From Roseateles noduli (lineage in GTDB: Bacteria; Pseudomonadota; Gammaproteobacteria; Burkholderiales; Burkholderiaceae_C): a stretch of DNA of 64,000 nt. The notes below the pieces were generated by a model, which was not told the DNA's origin, did no database searches, and saw only the letters and a program-made list of their open reading frames with translations. Location of the stretch: positions 124,001 through 188,000 of the forward strand of contig NIOE01000017.1 in assembly GCA_002205125.1 (NCBI GenBank). Reading direction: 5' to 3'. The translations under genes and the position numbers were made by a program. Of the stretch, positions 18,936 through 31,387 are shown in pieces; position 1 is the stretch's first letter; each line of letters opens with the position of its first letter.

Positions 18936-19607
18936 ATGCGCATCTTGATCGCCGAAGACGACCAGGTCCTGGCCGACGGCCTGCTGCGTTCGTTGCGGGC
19001 GTCGGGTTGCGCGGTCGATCAGGTCGGCAGCGGCAGCGAGGCGGACGCCGCCCTCGCCTCCCACGAGTTCGACCTGCTCATCCTCGACCTCGGCCTGCCG
19101 AAGCTGCACGGCCTGGAGGTGCTCAGACGGCTGCGTGCGAGAGGCTCGGCCGTGCCGGTGCTGATCCTGACCGCCGCGGACAGCATCGAGGAACGCGTCA
19201 AGGGACTGGACCTCGGCGCCGACGACTACATGGCCAAGCCGTTCTCGCTGCAGGAGCTCGAAGCCCGCGTGCGCGCGCTCACGCGCCGCGGCCTGGGCAC
19301 CGCGTCGAGCGTGATCCGCCATGGTCCGCTGACCTTCGACGCGACGGGACGTGTCGCCTACATCAACGAGCAGATGGTGGAGCTGTCGGCGCGCGAGCTG
19401 TCCCTCCTGGAAGTGCTGCTGCAGCGCGCCGGACGTCTCGTCAGCAAGGACCAGCTGGTCGAGCGGCTGTGCGAGTGGGGCGAGGAAGTCAGCAACAACG
19501 CGATCGAGGTCTACATCCACCGCTTGCGCAAGAAGATCGAACAGGGGCCGATACGCATCGCCACCGTGCGCGGGTTGGGCTACTGCCTTGAGAAGATTCC
19601 CGGCTGA
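18936..19607 (+). CDS. OmpR/PhoB-family response regulator
   Basis: Protein of 223 residues. The receiver domain (1-115) has acidic pair Glu7/Asp8-Asp9, phosphoacceptor Asp51 in LLILDLGLPKLHG, Thr in LILTAAD and Lys in MAKPFS. The winged-helix domain (about 125-220) ends VRGLGYCLEKI, typical of OmpR-type regulators such as QseB and TctD. GAGGGGAC precedes the ATG. The histidine kinase starts 8 bases after the stop, so they form one two-component system. Its target genes cannot be told from the window. Confidence 0.93.
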   Translation: MRILIAEDDQVLADGLLRSLRASGCAVDQVGSGSEADAALASHEFDLLILDLGLPKLHGLEVLRRLRARGSAVPVLILTAADSIEERVKGLDLGADDYMAKPFSLQELEARVRALTRRGLGTASSVIRHGPLTFDATGRVAYINEQMVELSARELSLLEVLLQRAGRLVSKDQLVERLCEWGEEVSNNAIEVYIHRLRKKIEQGPIRIATVRGLGYCLEKIPG

Positions 19608-19615
19608 GCTGCCGC

Positions 19616-21121
19616 ATGGCAGCTGATTCCTCCGGCCACAGATCGCTGTTCGGCGAGATCCTCGACTGGATGCTCGCGCCGCTGCTGGTCATCTGGCCGA
19701 TCAGCGTCGCGCTGACCTGGCTGGTGGCGCAGGGCATCGCCAACAAGCCCTACGACCGCGAACTCGACGAGATGGCGCGCACGCTCGGTCTGCAGGTCGT
19801 GACCGAGCCCGCGCCGGGCGACGCGGCGGCGCGGCGCGGCCGCTCGCGGTATGCGCTCGCGCCGGAAGCCGCCGCACTGCTGCGCGCGGACGAATCCGAC
19901 ACCGTCTACTACCAGGTGCTCGGCCTGCGCGGCGAGCTGCTCAGCGGCGACGCGCAGCTGCCGGTGCCCGAGGTGGAGCCGCCTATCGTCCCCTGGGAGG
20001 TCAACCGCCGATTCGACGAGGTCAACAACGAGGCGGTGCGCATCTCCTACCTGTGGGTGGTCCCGGAGGGGATGGCGGGCAGCGACAAGATGATGCTGGT
20101 GCAGGTCGCGGAGACGCTGGGCAAGCGTTCGCGGCTGACCAACGAGATCATCAAGGGCGTGATCCTGCCGCAGTTCGTGATCCTGCCGCTGGCGGTGCTG
20201 CTGGTGTGGCTGGCACTCGCGCGCGGCATCGCGCCGCTGAACGATCTGCAGCGGCGCATCCGCTCGCGTGACAGCTCGGACCTTAGCCCCATCGACGAGC
20301 AGCGCATCCCCGACGAGGTCGCGCCGCTGGTGCAGGCCATCAACGATCTGCTGGAGCGTCTCGATCAGTCGATCCGCTCACAGAAGCATTTCCTGGCCGA
20401 TGCCGCGCATCAGTTGAAGACGCCGCTCGCGGGATTGCGCACGCAGGCCGAGCTGGCCCAGCGCGAGATCGACGAGGGCCGCAGCTCGCCGGCGGAACTT
20501 CGCCGCTCCCTGAAGCAGATTGCAGTGTCCAGCCAGCGTGCGGCGCACATGGTCAATCAGCTGCTCGCGATGGCACGCGCCGAAGACCAGGAGCACGCCG
20601 CGCGGCGCAGCGAAGTGAACCTCGCCGTGCTCGCGATCGAGACGGTGCGCGATTTCGTGCCGCGGGCCATGGAGAAGCGCCTGGATCTCGGCTACGAAGG
20701 ACCGGAGGCCAGCCAGGCCGGGCTTCGGATCAACGGACATCCGCTGCTGATCCGCGAGCTGATCCGCAACCTCGTCGACAACGCGCTGCTGTACACGCCC
20801 AGCGGTGGCACGGTCACGGTGCGCGTGGTCGAGGACCCGTTCGGACAGGTCTGCGTGCTGCAGGTCGAGGACTCGGGGCCGGGCATCGCCGAGTCGGAAC
20901 GCGAGCAGATCTTCCAGCCGTTCTACCGCGCGCTGGGCACCAACGTGGACGGATCCGGACTGGGGCTGGCAATCGTGCGGGAGATCGTCCAGCAGCACGA
21001 GGCCGAGATCGCCGTCGACGACACGCGGGCGCGTCGACAGGCGGAGTCGGAAGGCGTCGGCCCGGGCGCACGCTTCACGGTCCGGTTCGCGGCCCATCCG
21101 TTGTCGAACGGTTCGCATTGA
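19616..21121 (+). CDS. sensor histidine kinase, TctE-like
   Basis: Protein of 501 residues. A first membrane helix (about 20-42, LLVIWPISVALTWLVAQGI) and a second (about 182-204) bracket a periplasmic sensor of about 140 residues like the 2CSK_N domain of TctE-type kinases. A HAMP-like linker follows. The dimerisation box is FLADAAHQLKTPLAG with the phosphoacceptor His near residue 264. The ATPase has the N box LIRNLVDNALLYTP, VEDSGPGI and GSGLGLAIV. It is the partner of the regulator 8 bases upstream. The ligand is unknown; carboxylates are a guess from the TctE resemblance. Confidence 0.9.
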   Translation: MAADSSGHRSLFGEILDWMLAPLLVIWPISVALTWLVAQGIANKPYDRELDEMARTLGLQVVTEPAPGDAAARRGRSRYALAPEAAALLRADESDTVYYQVLGLRGELLSGDAQLPVPEVEPPIVPWEVNRRFDEVNNEAVRISYLWVVPEGMAGSDKMMLVQVAETLGKRSRLTNEIIKGVILPQFVILPLAVLLVWLALARGIAPLNDLQRRIRSRDSSDLSPIDEQRIPDEVAPLVQAINDLLERLDQSIRSQKHFLADAAHQLKTPLAGLRTQAELAQREIDEGRSSPAELRRSLKQIAVSSQRAAHMVNQLLAMARAEDQEHAARRSEVNLAVLAIETVRDFVPRAMEKRLDLGYEGPEASQAGLRINGHPLLIRELIRNLVDNALLYTPSGGTVTVRVVEDPFGQVCVLQVEDSGPGIAESEREQIFQPFYRALGTNVDGSGLGLAIVREIVQQHEAEIAVDDTRARRQAESEGVGPGARFTVRFAAHPLSNGSH

Positions 21122-21270
21122 ACCGATTCCCGCGCCCCCTTCCACACATCGGTCAGTCGATGCCTTGAACCAGGAACTGATGCGCCATCGCGTATCGATT
21201 CAGGTCAGCGACAGGCTGCGAACGCCCTTGAAGAATCAACAGCTTCCCATTCACTGAAGCAGGTGATTTG

Positions 21271-21837
21271 ATGGCGTATCGACTTCCGGCAGCGGCGGCA
21301 ATGCAGATGACGAGCGATGAATTCTTGGTCTGGGAATCAGGCGATGACCTTCGATACGAGTTGATCGATGGTCAGGTCGTTGTCATGGAGAGTGCGAGCG
21401 AAGGGCATCAGATCGTCACGGCAAACATCCTGGTCGAACTTCGCCAGCATGTGCGCGGCACAGGATGCAGGGCACTGCCGGGACTCGACGTGCGTTGCGA
21501 TGACGCCAACTGTCTCGTGCCGGACGTCCTGGTGTACTGCGACAAGGATCGACGCTCTCGCGGAATGGTCGACTGCCCCTTGCTGGTCGAAGTACTCTCG
21601 CCCAGCACGGCTTACAAGGACCGGAACATCAAGTTTGCTAGGTATCGCGGCCTGGCCGCTCTGCGCGAATACATGATCGTCGACTGGAAGCGCCGCACGA
21701 CCGATCTGCATCGACTCGCCGCGGACGGTTCGTGGCAGGTCACCCGTTACTCCGGCAAAGACGTTGTCTATCTCGCGTCGATCGACCTGGCACTGCCCGG
21801 AGAGGTGATCTTCGACGACCTCGACCACGCCGCCTGA
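21271..21837 (+). CDS. Uma2-family (DUF820) PD-(D/E)XK nuclease-like protein
   Basis: Protein of 188 residues in the Uma2 family of restriction-endonuclease-fold proteins, whose function is unproven. The DLRYELIDGQVVVM start and GLDVRCDDANCLVPDVLVY supply the conserved Glu and Asp of the core. LLVEVLSPSTAYKDRNIKF carries the E-x-lysine signature, and LREYMIVDW follows. I chose the ATG at 21271 with AGGTGA upstream. The gene sits alone and its stop abuts the converging rodA stop. Such genes are abundant in cyanobacteria and scattered in proteobacteria, so acquisition by transfer is possible. Confidence 0.8.
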   Translation: MAYRLPAAAAMQMTSDEFLVWESGDDLRYELIDGQVVVMESASEGHQIVTANILVELRQHVRGTGCRALPGLDVRCDDANCLVPDVLVYCDKDRRSRGMVDCPLLVEVLSPSTAYKDRNIKFARYRGLAALREYMIVDWKRRTTDLHRLAADGSWQVTRYSGKDVVYLASIDLALPGEVIFDDLDHAA

Positions 21838-22992
21838 TCAGCGCTGCGTCCCGCCCCGGCTCTTGGCGATCGACATCAGCATCCCCAGCGACAGGCCCAG
21901 CGTCACCATCGCCGTTCCTCCATAGGAGATGAACGGCAGCGGCACGCCCACCACGGGCAGGATGCCGGTCACCATCCCCATGTTCACGAACACGTAGGTG
22001 AAGAAGCTCAGCGTGATCGCTCCTGCGAGCAGCCGCGAGAACAAGGTCGGCGCCTCGTGCGCGATCGCCAGTCCGCGCAGGATCAGCGCGGTGAAGCCGA
22101 TCAGCAGCCCCGCCGCCCCGATCAGGCCGAATTCCTCACCGTAGGCGGCGAAGATGAAGTCGGTGGTCCGCTCCGGAATGAACTCCAGGTGGGTCTGCGT
22201 GCCCTTCATGAAGCCCTTCCCGGTCACCCCGCCCGAGCCGATCGCGATCTCGCCTTGGATGATGTGGAAGCCCTTGCCCAGCGGGTCCTTCGTCGGATCG
22301 AGCAGCGTGCAGACCCGGTCCTTCTGGTAGTCCTTCAGCACCACCCACTTCACGTCGGGCTGGCAGATCTGGTCCTCGCTGAACACCAGCGCCGTGATGC
22401 CGGCACCGGCCAGTACCAGCGCCGGGATGATCAGCTTCCACGACAGCCCGGCGAAGAAGATCACGTACAGGCCCGCGCCCAGCACCAGCAGCGAGGTGCC
22501 CAGGTCCGGCTGCTTCGCGATCAGGCCGACAGGCACGGCCAGCAGGATGAACGCCGCGATGAAGTCCGGCAGGCGCAACTGGCCCTCGCGCTTCTGGAAC
22601 CACCAGGCCAGCATCAGCGGCACGGCGATCTTCAGCAGCTCCGACGGCTGGACCTGCGTGCCGACATACAGCCAGCGCGTCGCGCCCTTCTTCGTGATGC
22701 CGAACAACGCGACCGCGACCAGCAGGGTCACCCCGATCGCGTAAAGGGGCAACGCGAGCTGCATCAGCCGCTGCGGCGGCACCTGCGCGGTCACGAACAG
22801 CACGCCCATCGCCAGCCCCATGTTGCGCGCGTGATCGACGAAGCGGGTACCGTGGTCATAGCCCGCCGAGTACATGCACATCAGGCCCAGCCCCATCAGC
22901 CAGGCCATGGCGAGCAGCAGCGGGATGTCGAAGCCCTGGAACAGCGGCTTCACGCGCTGCAGCAGGCTGGGTTTGCTGAAGACGGCGCTCAT
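21838..22992 (-). CDS. rodA: rod-shape peptidoglycan polymerase RodA (SEDS family)
   Basis: Protein of 384 residues with about ten hydrophobic helices. SEDS signatures include WLYVGTQVQPSELLKIAVPL, IAKQPDLGTSLLVL, FIPERTTDFIFAAYGEEFGL and GVPLPFISYGGTAMVT near the C-terminus. RodA polymerises glycan strands in the elongasome together with PBP2, whose gene overlaps it by 4 bases upstream. It is the last gene of mreBCD-mrdA-rodA. Confidence 0.96.
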   Translation of the reverse strand: MSAVFSKPSLLQRVKPLFQGFDIPLLLAMAWLMGLGLMCMYSAGYDHGTRFVDHARNMGLAMGVLFVTAQVPPQRLMQLALPLYAIGVTLLVAVALFGITKKGATRWLYVGTQVQPSELLKIAVPLMLAWWFQKREGQLRLPDFIAAFILLAVPVGLIAKQPDLGTSLLVLGAGLYVIFFAGLSWKLIIPALVLAGAGITALVFSEDQICQPDVKWVVLKDYQKDRVCTLLDPTKDPLGKGFHIIQGEIAIGSGGVTGKGFMKGTQTHLEFIPERTTDFIFAAYGEEFGLIGAAGLLIGFTALILRGLAIAHEAPTLFSRLLAGAITLSFFTYVFVNMGMVTGILPVVGVPLPFISYGGTAMVTLGLSLGMLMSIAKSRGGTQR

Positions 22993-25109
22993 CGTGAGGC
23001 TCCCGGCGTGGGGCGTGGTGCCGCTGCGGATGCGGCGGACCGCGGGGCCGCCGTCGGCGGCATCGGCGAGGTCGGAGGCTTGGACGAGGGGGCGGGCGCG
23101 GACGCCGACGTGGACACCGACGCGGACGCCGCCGAACTCGCCGCTTCCGGCGCGCTGGCCGCGGCATTCGGCAGCGGGATGTCCTCGACGCGACGCGGCG
23201 TGCCGATCGGCGCGCCGACCTGGCCGACTCGCACCTTGGCGATGTCCTCTTCGCTCGGGTAGGTGCCGGTGAGCACGTAGTCGTACACGCGGCGCGCAAT
23301 CGGCGCCGCCGATTCGGATCCGAAGCCCGCGTTCTCGACGATCAGCGCCACGGCGATCGTCGGCGCCTGGTACGGCGCGAACGAGATGTACAAGGAATGG
23401 TCGCGCTTGCGCTCGTCCGCCTTGATGCTGCTGTAGGTCTGGCCGGCGCGCAGGCCGACGGCCTGGGCCGTGCCGGTCTTGCCGGCACTCTGGTACTGCG
23501 CCCCGGCGAACACCGCGCGTGAGGTGCCTTCCAGCGTCACGTCATGCATCGCGTTGCGGATCACATCGACATCCGCCTTGCGCAGCGCCAGCGGCTCCAG
23601 CGCATCGCTCGCGACGCGTCGCTGCGCATGCTTGACGACGTCCTCGATCTCCCGCACCAGCCGCGGCCGGAAGCGCTGGCCGCCGCTGGACAGCGTCGAC
23701 ATCGCCGTCGCCAGCTGCAGCATGGTGAAGTTGTTGTAGCCCTGGCCGATGCCCAGCGAGATCGTCTCGCCGGCGTACCACTTCTGCTGCTCCGGCCGCT
23801 TGTAGGCGCGGCGCTTCCATTCGGTACTGGGCAGGATGCCGGTGACTTCGCCCTGCAGGTCGATCTCGGTCTTGCGACCGAAGCCGAAGGGCTCGAGCTG
23901 GTCGTGGATCATGTCCACGCCCATCTCGTTGGCCAGCGAATAGAAGTAGACGTTGGACGAGGTCACGATCGCCAGCCGCATGTCCTTGGCGCCCGCGCGG
24001 TCGCCGGTGGCGCTGCCGAACACCCGGCCGCCGAAGCTGTAGGTCAGGTTGTCCTGGACCACCACGTTGGCGGCACGCTTGCCGGTGTTCAGCGCCGCCA
24101 TGGCCATGTAGGGCTTGAAGGTCGAGCCTGGCGGATAGGTCCCGCGCAAGGCGCGGTTCAGCAGCGGCTTGTCGATGTCCTCGTTGAGTTCGCGCCAGCT
24201 GTCCGCGTCGATGCCGTCGACGAACAGGTTGGGGTCGAAGCTGGGCTTGGACACGAAGGCCAGGACCTCGCCGGTGCGCGGGTCCATGGCGACCAGCGCG
24301 CCGCGGCGGTCGCCGTAGAGGCGCTCCACCAGCGCCTGCAGCTTGATGTCGATCGACAGGTGCAGGGTGTTGCCCGGCGTCGGCGGCCGGTTGCGCAGCC
24401 GGCGAACCGCGCGGCCGCCCGCGCTGGTCTCCATCTCCTCGAAGCCGGTCTGGCCGTGCAGCTCGCGCTCATAGGCCTGCTCCAGCCCGAGCTTGCCGAT
24501 GTACTCGGTGCCGCGGTAGTTGGCGACGTCCTCTTCGGACCAGTCGTCCATCGACTTCTTCTCGGCCTGGTTGATGCGGCCGATGTAGCCCAGCAGGTGC
24601 GCGCCGACGTCGCCCAGCGGATAGTTGCGGAACAGGCGCGCCTTGATGTCCACGCCGGGGAAGCGGAAGCGCTGCGCGGCGAAGCGGGCGACCTCGGTGT
24701 CGGTCAGCTTGGTGCGGATCGGCAGCGACTCGAAGTTCTTGCTTTCCTCCATCAGGCGCTTGAAGCGCCGACGGTCGCGCTGCTGGATCTCGATGACGGC
24801 GGACAACGCGTCGATCGTGCGCTCCAGGTCCGGCACCTTCGACGGCGTGATCTCCAGCGTATAGGCCGAGTAGTTGCTCGCCAGCACGACCCCGTTGCGG
24901 TCGACGATCAGACCGCGGTTGGGCACGATGGGGACGACGGAGACGCGGTTGGTCTCGGCGCGTTCGAGCAGCGTGTCGTGCTGCGTGATCTGCAGGTAGA
25001 CCAGGCGCGCGACCAGCAGGCCGAAGCAGAACAGCACGAACGCGGCCGCGGCGAACAGCCGCAGCCGGAAGCGGCTGAGCTCCGCCTGGAGGTTCTTGAT
25101 GACCGTCAT
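22989..25109 (-). CDS. mrdA: penicillin-binding protein 2 (peptidoglycan transpeptidase)
   Basis: Protein of 706 residues. One N-terminal membrane helix (FAAAAFVLFCFGLLVARLVY) is followed by the pedestal domain. The transpeptidase domain has the active-site Ser in PPGSTFKPYMA near residue 327, the SSN motif in VTSSNVYFYS, and KTGTAQAVG near 543. The C-terminal ~85 residues are a low-complexity Ala/Ser/Pro tail unusual for PBP2. I chose the ATG at 25109, which begins MTVIKNLQAELSRFRLR. It cross-links the wall with RodA, whose start overlaps its stop. Confidence 0.95.
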   Translation of the reverse strand: MTVIKNLQAELSRFRLRLFAAAAFVLFCFGLLVARLVYLQITQHDTLLERAETNRVSVVPIVPNRGLIVDRNGVVLASNYSAYTLEITPSKVPDLERTIDALSAVIEIQQRDRRRFKRLMEESKNFESLPIRTKLTDTEVARFAAQRFRFPGVDIKARLFRNYPLGDVGAHLLGYIGRINQAEKKSMDDWSEEDVANYRGTEYIGKLGLEQAYERELHGQTGFEEMETSAGGRAVRRLRNRPPTPGNTLHLSIDIKLQALVERLYGDRRGALVAMDPRTGEVLAFVSKPSFDPNLFVDGIDADSWRELNEDIDKPLLNRALRGTYPPGSTFKPYMAMAALNTGKRAANVVVQDNLTYSFGGRVFGSATGDRAGAKDMRLAIVTSSNVYFYSLANEMGVDMIHDQLEPFGFGRKTEIDLQGEVTGILPSTEWKRRAYKRPEQQKWYAGETISLGIGQGYNNFTMLQLATAMSTLSSGGQRFRPRLVREIEDVVKHAQRRVASDALEPLALRKADVDVIRNAMHDVTLEGTSRAVFAGAQYQSAGKTGTAQAVGLRAGQTYSSIKADERKRDHSLYISFAPYQAPTIAVALIVENAGFGSESAAPIARRVYDYVLTGTYPSEEDIAKVRVGQVGAPIGTPRRVEDIPLPNAAASAPEAASSAASASVSTSASAPAPSSKPPTSPMPPTAAPRSAASAAAPRPTPGASR

Positions 25110-25131
25110 CGCGGACCTGTTCCCGGCGCGC

Positions 25132-25653
25132 TCAGAGCGGGCGGTGCGCGTCGGGATCCGGCGCGCGGCGCTGGGGCGCAAGCAGGAGCGCCGCGGCGAT
25201 CGGCCACAGGGCCGCCTGCAGCAGCGGCGCGAGCACCAGGCTCCAGCCCGGCCACATGCCGCCCACGATCAGCCGCACGATCACGGCGATCGCGGTCGCG
25301 AGCACGAACAGCGGCAGCACGTGCAGCGCCTGCCCGCCCAGCGAGAACCACAGCAGCCGGCGGTGCAGCGCGACGGCGCCGAAGGCGAGCAGGCTGTAGG
25401 CCAGCGCATGCTGGCCGAGCAGCGCGCCATGGTGGACGTCGATCATCAGGCCGAAGACGAAGGCCCAGCCGACGCCGACGCGGCGCGGCTGGTGGACGTT
25501 CCAGAACACCAGCACCAGGGCCAGCACGTCCGGCATCCAGGGCTGCCGGCCGACGGGGACCATGTCGATCAGCAGGCCGACGACCAGGCTGAACGCGATG
25601 AACAGGGGGTTGGCGGGCAGCAGCAGCTGGCTCGCGCCACGGGGCATGATCAT
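25132..25653 (-). CDS. mreD: rod-shape-determining membrane protein MreD
   Basis: Protein of 173 residues with five to six hydrophobic helices and the family-type segments VVGLLIDMVPVGRQPWMPDVL and VFGLMIDVHHGALLGQHAL. MreD is the membrane partner of MreC in the elongasome. The start overlaps the mreC stop (ATGA), and mrdA begins 22 bases after its own stop. Confidence 0.93.
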   Translation of the reverse strand: MIMPRGASQLLLPANPLFIAFSLVVGLLIDMVPVGRQPWMPDVLALVLVFWNVHQPRRVGVGWAFVFGLMIDVHHGALLGQHALAYSLLAFGAVALHRRLLWFSLGGQALHVLPLFVLATAIAVIVRLIVGGMWPGWSLVLAPLLQAALWPIAAALLLAPQRRAPDPDAHRPL

Positions 25654-26630
25654 CGGGTGCCTCCTTTCGGCGCGGATGCGGCCGACGCCGCGCGGCTGCG
25701 GGCTGGCCGGCTGGCGGCTTCAGCTGCGGCGGCCGTCGCGGCACTGGCCGCTTCCTGCGCGGCTTCGGTGCGGGCGGACTCCTGGCCTTCGAGCGGCTCC
25801 AGCACCAGCACGTGGCGCGCACTGTCGGGCTGCGCAATCGGCGCCAGGCCGACGCGCGCGAAGCTGGTGTCGCCGCGGCGTTCCACCTCGGCGACCTTCG
25901 CCACCGGCAGGCCCGGCGGATAGAGGCCGTCCAGGCCCGAGGTCGCGAGCGCGTCGCCGGGCTTGATGTCGGCGTTGGCCGCGATGAAGCGCAGTTCCAT
26001 CACGCCGCGTTCGCCGCCGTAGGCGACGCCGCGTTGCTGGGTGCGGGTGTTGAGCACGGGGATGGTGGCATCGCGGTCGGTCAGCAGCGTCACCTCGGCG
26101 GACAGCGGATAGACCCGCGTCACCTGACCCAGCACGCCGGCGTCGTTGACCACCGGCGCACCGAGACGCACGCCCCGGTGGCCGCCGCGGTCGATGACGA
26201 TGCGACGGGAGAACGGGTCCGGCGCCTCGTAGAGCACCTCGGCGGCGAGTCCCTTCACCGGCAGCGCTTCGCGCAGGTCGAGCAGGGCTCGCAGGCGGGT
26301 GTTCTCGGCCTGCAGCTGCGCGGCGCGGCTCAGGATGACCGCCTGGGAAGCGAGCTGCTGCCGGGCCTGGTTCTCGGCCTCGGTGGCCTTCTCCATGCCG
26401 CGGGCGTAGTCGCCGGCCTGGTCCCAGGCGTCGACGGGCGCGAGCAGGGCGCGCTGCAGCGGATGCAGCGCGAGGCCGAGTCCGGCGCGCGCGGGCGCCG
26501 TGAACTGGAAGCGGGAGTCCGCCACCATCAGGAAGACCGCCAGCGCCGCGCAGAAGGCCAGCTTCGTCAGCGCGGACGGGCCTTCGCGGAACAGCGGCGG
26601 TGGATTGCGGTCGAGGGTGCCGAGAGGCAT
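25650..26630 (-). CDS. mreC: rod-shape-determining protein MreC
   Basis: Protein of 326 residues. A membrane anchor at about 22-40 is followed by a coiled coil (about 75-115, ATEAENQARQQLASQAVILS) and the two-barrel periplasmic region with RRIVIDRGGHRGVRLGAPVV and GDALATSGLDGLYPPGLPVAK. The C-terminal ~50 residues are an Ala-rich low-complexity extension. MreC scaffolds PBP2 and RodA to MreB. It starts 55 bases after mreB. Confidence 0.94.
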   Translation of the reverse strand: MPLGTLDRNPPPLFREGPSALTKLAFCAALAVFLMVADSRFQFTAPARAGLGLALHPLQRALLAPVDAWDQAGDYARGMEKATEAENQARQQLASQAVILSRAAQLQAENTRLRALLDLREALPVKGLAAEVLYEAPDPFSRRIVIDRGGHRGVRLGAPVVNDAGVLGQVTRVYPLSAEVTLLTDRDATIPVLNTRTQQRGVAYGGERGVMELRFIAANADIKPGDALATSGLDGLYPPGLPVAKVAEVERRGDTSFARVGLAPIAQPDSARHVLVLEPLEGQESARTEAAQEAASAATAAAAEAASRPARSRAASAASAPKGGTR

Positions 26631-26685
26631 GAAGATCTCAGCAGAGGAGATTCAACGCAAAGCGGCCATCTGGGGCCGCATCCAC

Positions 26686-28088
<1,403 letters not shown>

Positions 28089-28388
28089 ATGGCACTCACC
28101 CACGACGACGTCAACCGGATCGCCAAACTGGCCCGGCTGCAACTTTCCGGCGACGAGCAGGCCGCGCTGCTGCCGCAGCTCAACGGCTTCTTCTCGATCG
28201 TCGAGCAGATGAGCGCGGTCGACACCAGCGGCGTCGATCCCCTCTACACGCCGCTGTCGGCGGTCCAGGAAGTGGCCCTGCGGCTGCGCGAGGACCGCGT
28301 CACCGAAACCGACCAGCGCGAGCTCAACCAGCGCAGCGCTCCCGCCGTCGAGGACGGCCTGTTCCTGGTCCCGAAAGTCATCGAATGA
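28089..28388 (+). CDS. gatC: Asp-tRNA(Asn)/Glu-tRNA(Gln) amidotransferase subunit C
   Basis: Protein of 99 residues, normal for Gat[21 protein letters not shown] is the typical N-terminal helix pair, and the C-terminal REDRVTE segment precedes the conserved end. GatC stabilises the GatA-GatB complex that converts misacylated Glu-tRNA(Gln) or Asp-tRNA(Asn). I chose the ATG at 28089; a longer frame from 28035 adds residues unlike GatC. gatA overlaps its stop by 4 bases. Confidence 0.95.
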   Translation: MALTHDDVNRIAKLARLQLSGDEQAALLPQLNGFFSIVEQMSAVDTSGVDPLYTPLSAVQEVALRLREDRVTETDQRELNQRSAPAVEDGLFLVPKVIE

Positions 28389-29875
28389 CCCCGCCCCTCC
28401 ACCACCTCGGCGTGGCCGAGCTCGGCCGCGCCTTGCGCGCCAAGACCGTCTCCAGCACCGAGCTGACGCAACATCTGCTTGCGCGTGTTGCCGCGACGAA
28501 GGATCTCGGCGCCTTCCTGCACGTCGACGAGGCCTACGCGCTGGCGCGGGCCAAGGACGCCGATGCGCGCCTCGCACAAGGCGAAACCGGCGCGCTGATC
28601 GGCGTGCCGCTCGCGCACAAGGACATCTTCGTCACCCGCGACATGCCGACCACGGCCGGCTCGAAGATGCTCGAGGGCTACCGCAGCCCCTTCGACGCCA
28701 CCGTCGTCGAGCGGCTGAACGCCGCCGGCACCGTGTCGCTGGGCAAGCTGAACTGCGACGAGTTCGCGATGGGATCGGCCAACGAGAACAGCGCCTACTT
28801 CAAGGCGCTGAACCCCTGGGACCGCACGCGCGTGCCGGGCGGCTCCTCGGGCGGCTCGGCCGTGGCGGTGGCCGCGGGCCTGGTCCCGGCCACGACCGGC
28901 ACCGACACCGGCGGCTCGATCCGCCAGCCGGCCAGCTTCTCGGGCATCACCGGCATCAAGCCCACCTACGGCGTGTGCTCGCGCTACGGGATGATCGCCT
29001 TCGCCTCCAGCCTGGACCAGGCCGGCGTGTTCGCGCGCTCCGCCGAGGACTGCGCGCTGCTGCTGTCGGCGATGAGCGGTTTCGACGAGCGCGACGCCAC
29101 CAGCGTCCAGCAGCCGCCGCAGGACTTCGGCGCGCAGATGCTGGCCGCGCGTGACGGCGCGACCGCGGCGCAGCCGCTCAAGGGCCTGCGCATCGGCCTG
29201 CCGAAGGAGTTCTTCCCGGCCGCCCTGTCCGCCGACGTGGACGGCGCCGTGCGCGCCGGTCTGGCGGAGCTGGAGAAGCTGGGCGCGACGCTGGTCGACG
29301 TGTCGCTGCCGCGCACCGAGCTCGCGATTCCCGTCTACTACATCATCGCCCCCGCCGAGGCGAGCTCGAACCTGTCGCGCTTCGACGGCGTGAAGTTCGG
29401 GCACCGCGCCAAGGACCACGGCAACCTGATCGACATGTACGAGAAGACCCGCGCCGAAGGCTTCGGCGCCGAGGTCAAGCGCCGGATCATGATCGGCAGC
29501 TACGTGCTCTCGCACGGCTACTACGACGCCTACTACCTGCAGGCGCAGAAGCTGCGTCGCATGATCGCGGACGACTTCCAGCAGGCCTTCCAGCACTGCG
29601 ACCTGATCGCCGGCCCGGTGGCGCCGACGGTGGCGTGGAAGCAGGGCGAGGGCGCGGACGATCCGGTCAAGGCCTACCTGGCCGACATCTTCACGCTCCC
29701 CGGTTCGCTGGCCGGCCTGCCCGGCATGAGCGTGCCGGTGGGCACCGGCGAAGGCGGCATGCCCGTGGGCCTGCAGCTGCTGGGCAACTACTTCAAGGAA
29801 GGCACGCTGCTGCACGCCGCGCACGCGCTGCAACAGGCCACCGACTGGCACCGCCAGACGCCGGCGGGGGTGTGA
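28385..29875 (+). CDS. gatA: Asp-tRNA(Asn)/Glu-tRNA(Gln) amidotransferase subunit A
   Basis: Amidase-family protein of 496 residues that releases ammonia from glutamine for the transamidation. The Ser-cisSer-Lys triad is visible: the Lys near residue 78 in LAHKDIFV, then [15 protein letters not shown] near 150-165 and [11 protein letters not shown] near 175. The start ATG overlaps the gatC stop (ATGA), and gatB begins 5 bases after the stop, giving a gatCAB operon. Confidence 0.97.
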   Translation: MTPPLHHLGVAELGRALRAKTVSSTELTQHLLARVAATKDLGAFLHVDEAYALARAKDADARLAQGETGALIGVPLAHKDIFVTRDMPTTAGSKMLEGYRSPFDATVVERLNAAGTVSLGKLNCDEFAMGSANENSAYFKALNPWDRTRVPGGSSGGSAVAVAAGLVPATTGTDTGGSIRQPASFSGITGIKPTYGVCSRYGMIAFASSLDQAGVFARSAEDCALLLSAMSGFDERDATSVQQPPQDFGAQMLAARDGATAAQPLKGLRIGLPKEFFPAALSADVDGAVRAGLAELEKLGATLVDVSLPRTELAIPVYYIIAPAEASSNLSRFDGVKFGHRAKDHGNLIDMYEKTRAEGFGAEVKRRIMIGSYVLSHGYYDAYYLQAQKLRRMIADDFQQAFQHCDLIAGPVAPTVAWKQGEGADDPVKAYLADIFTLPGSLAGLPGMSVPVGTGEGGMPVGLQLLGNYFKEGTLLHAAHALQQATDWHRQTPAGV

Positions 29876-29880
29876 ACGTC

Positions 29881-31335
<1,455 letters not shown>

Positions 31336-31352
31336 GCGCCGGCAGGGACTGA

Positions 31353-31380
31353 CTGGCGCGCGCCGCAGGGGGCGCGCCAG
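31353..31380. terminator. hairpin between convergent gatB and the DUF4124 gene
   Basis: Stem CTGGCGCGC/GCGCGCCAG (31353-31361 and 31372-31380) with a ten-base loop. There is no T-tract, so the terminator role is tentative. Confidence 0.45.
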
Positions 31381-31387
31381 GCACACG

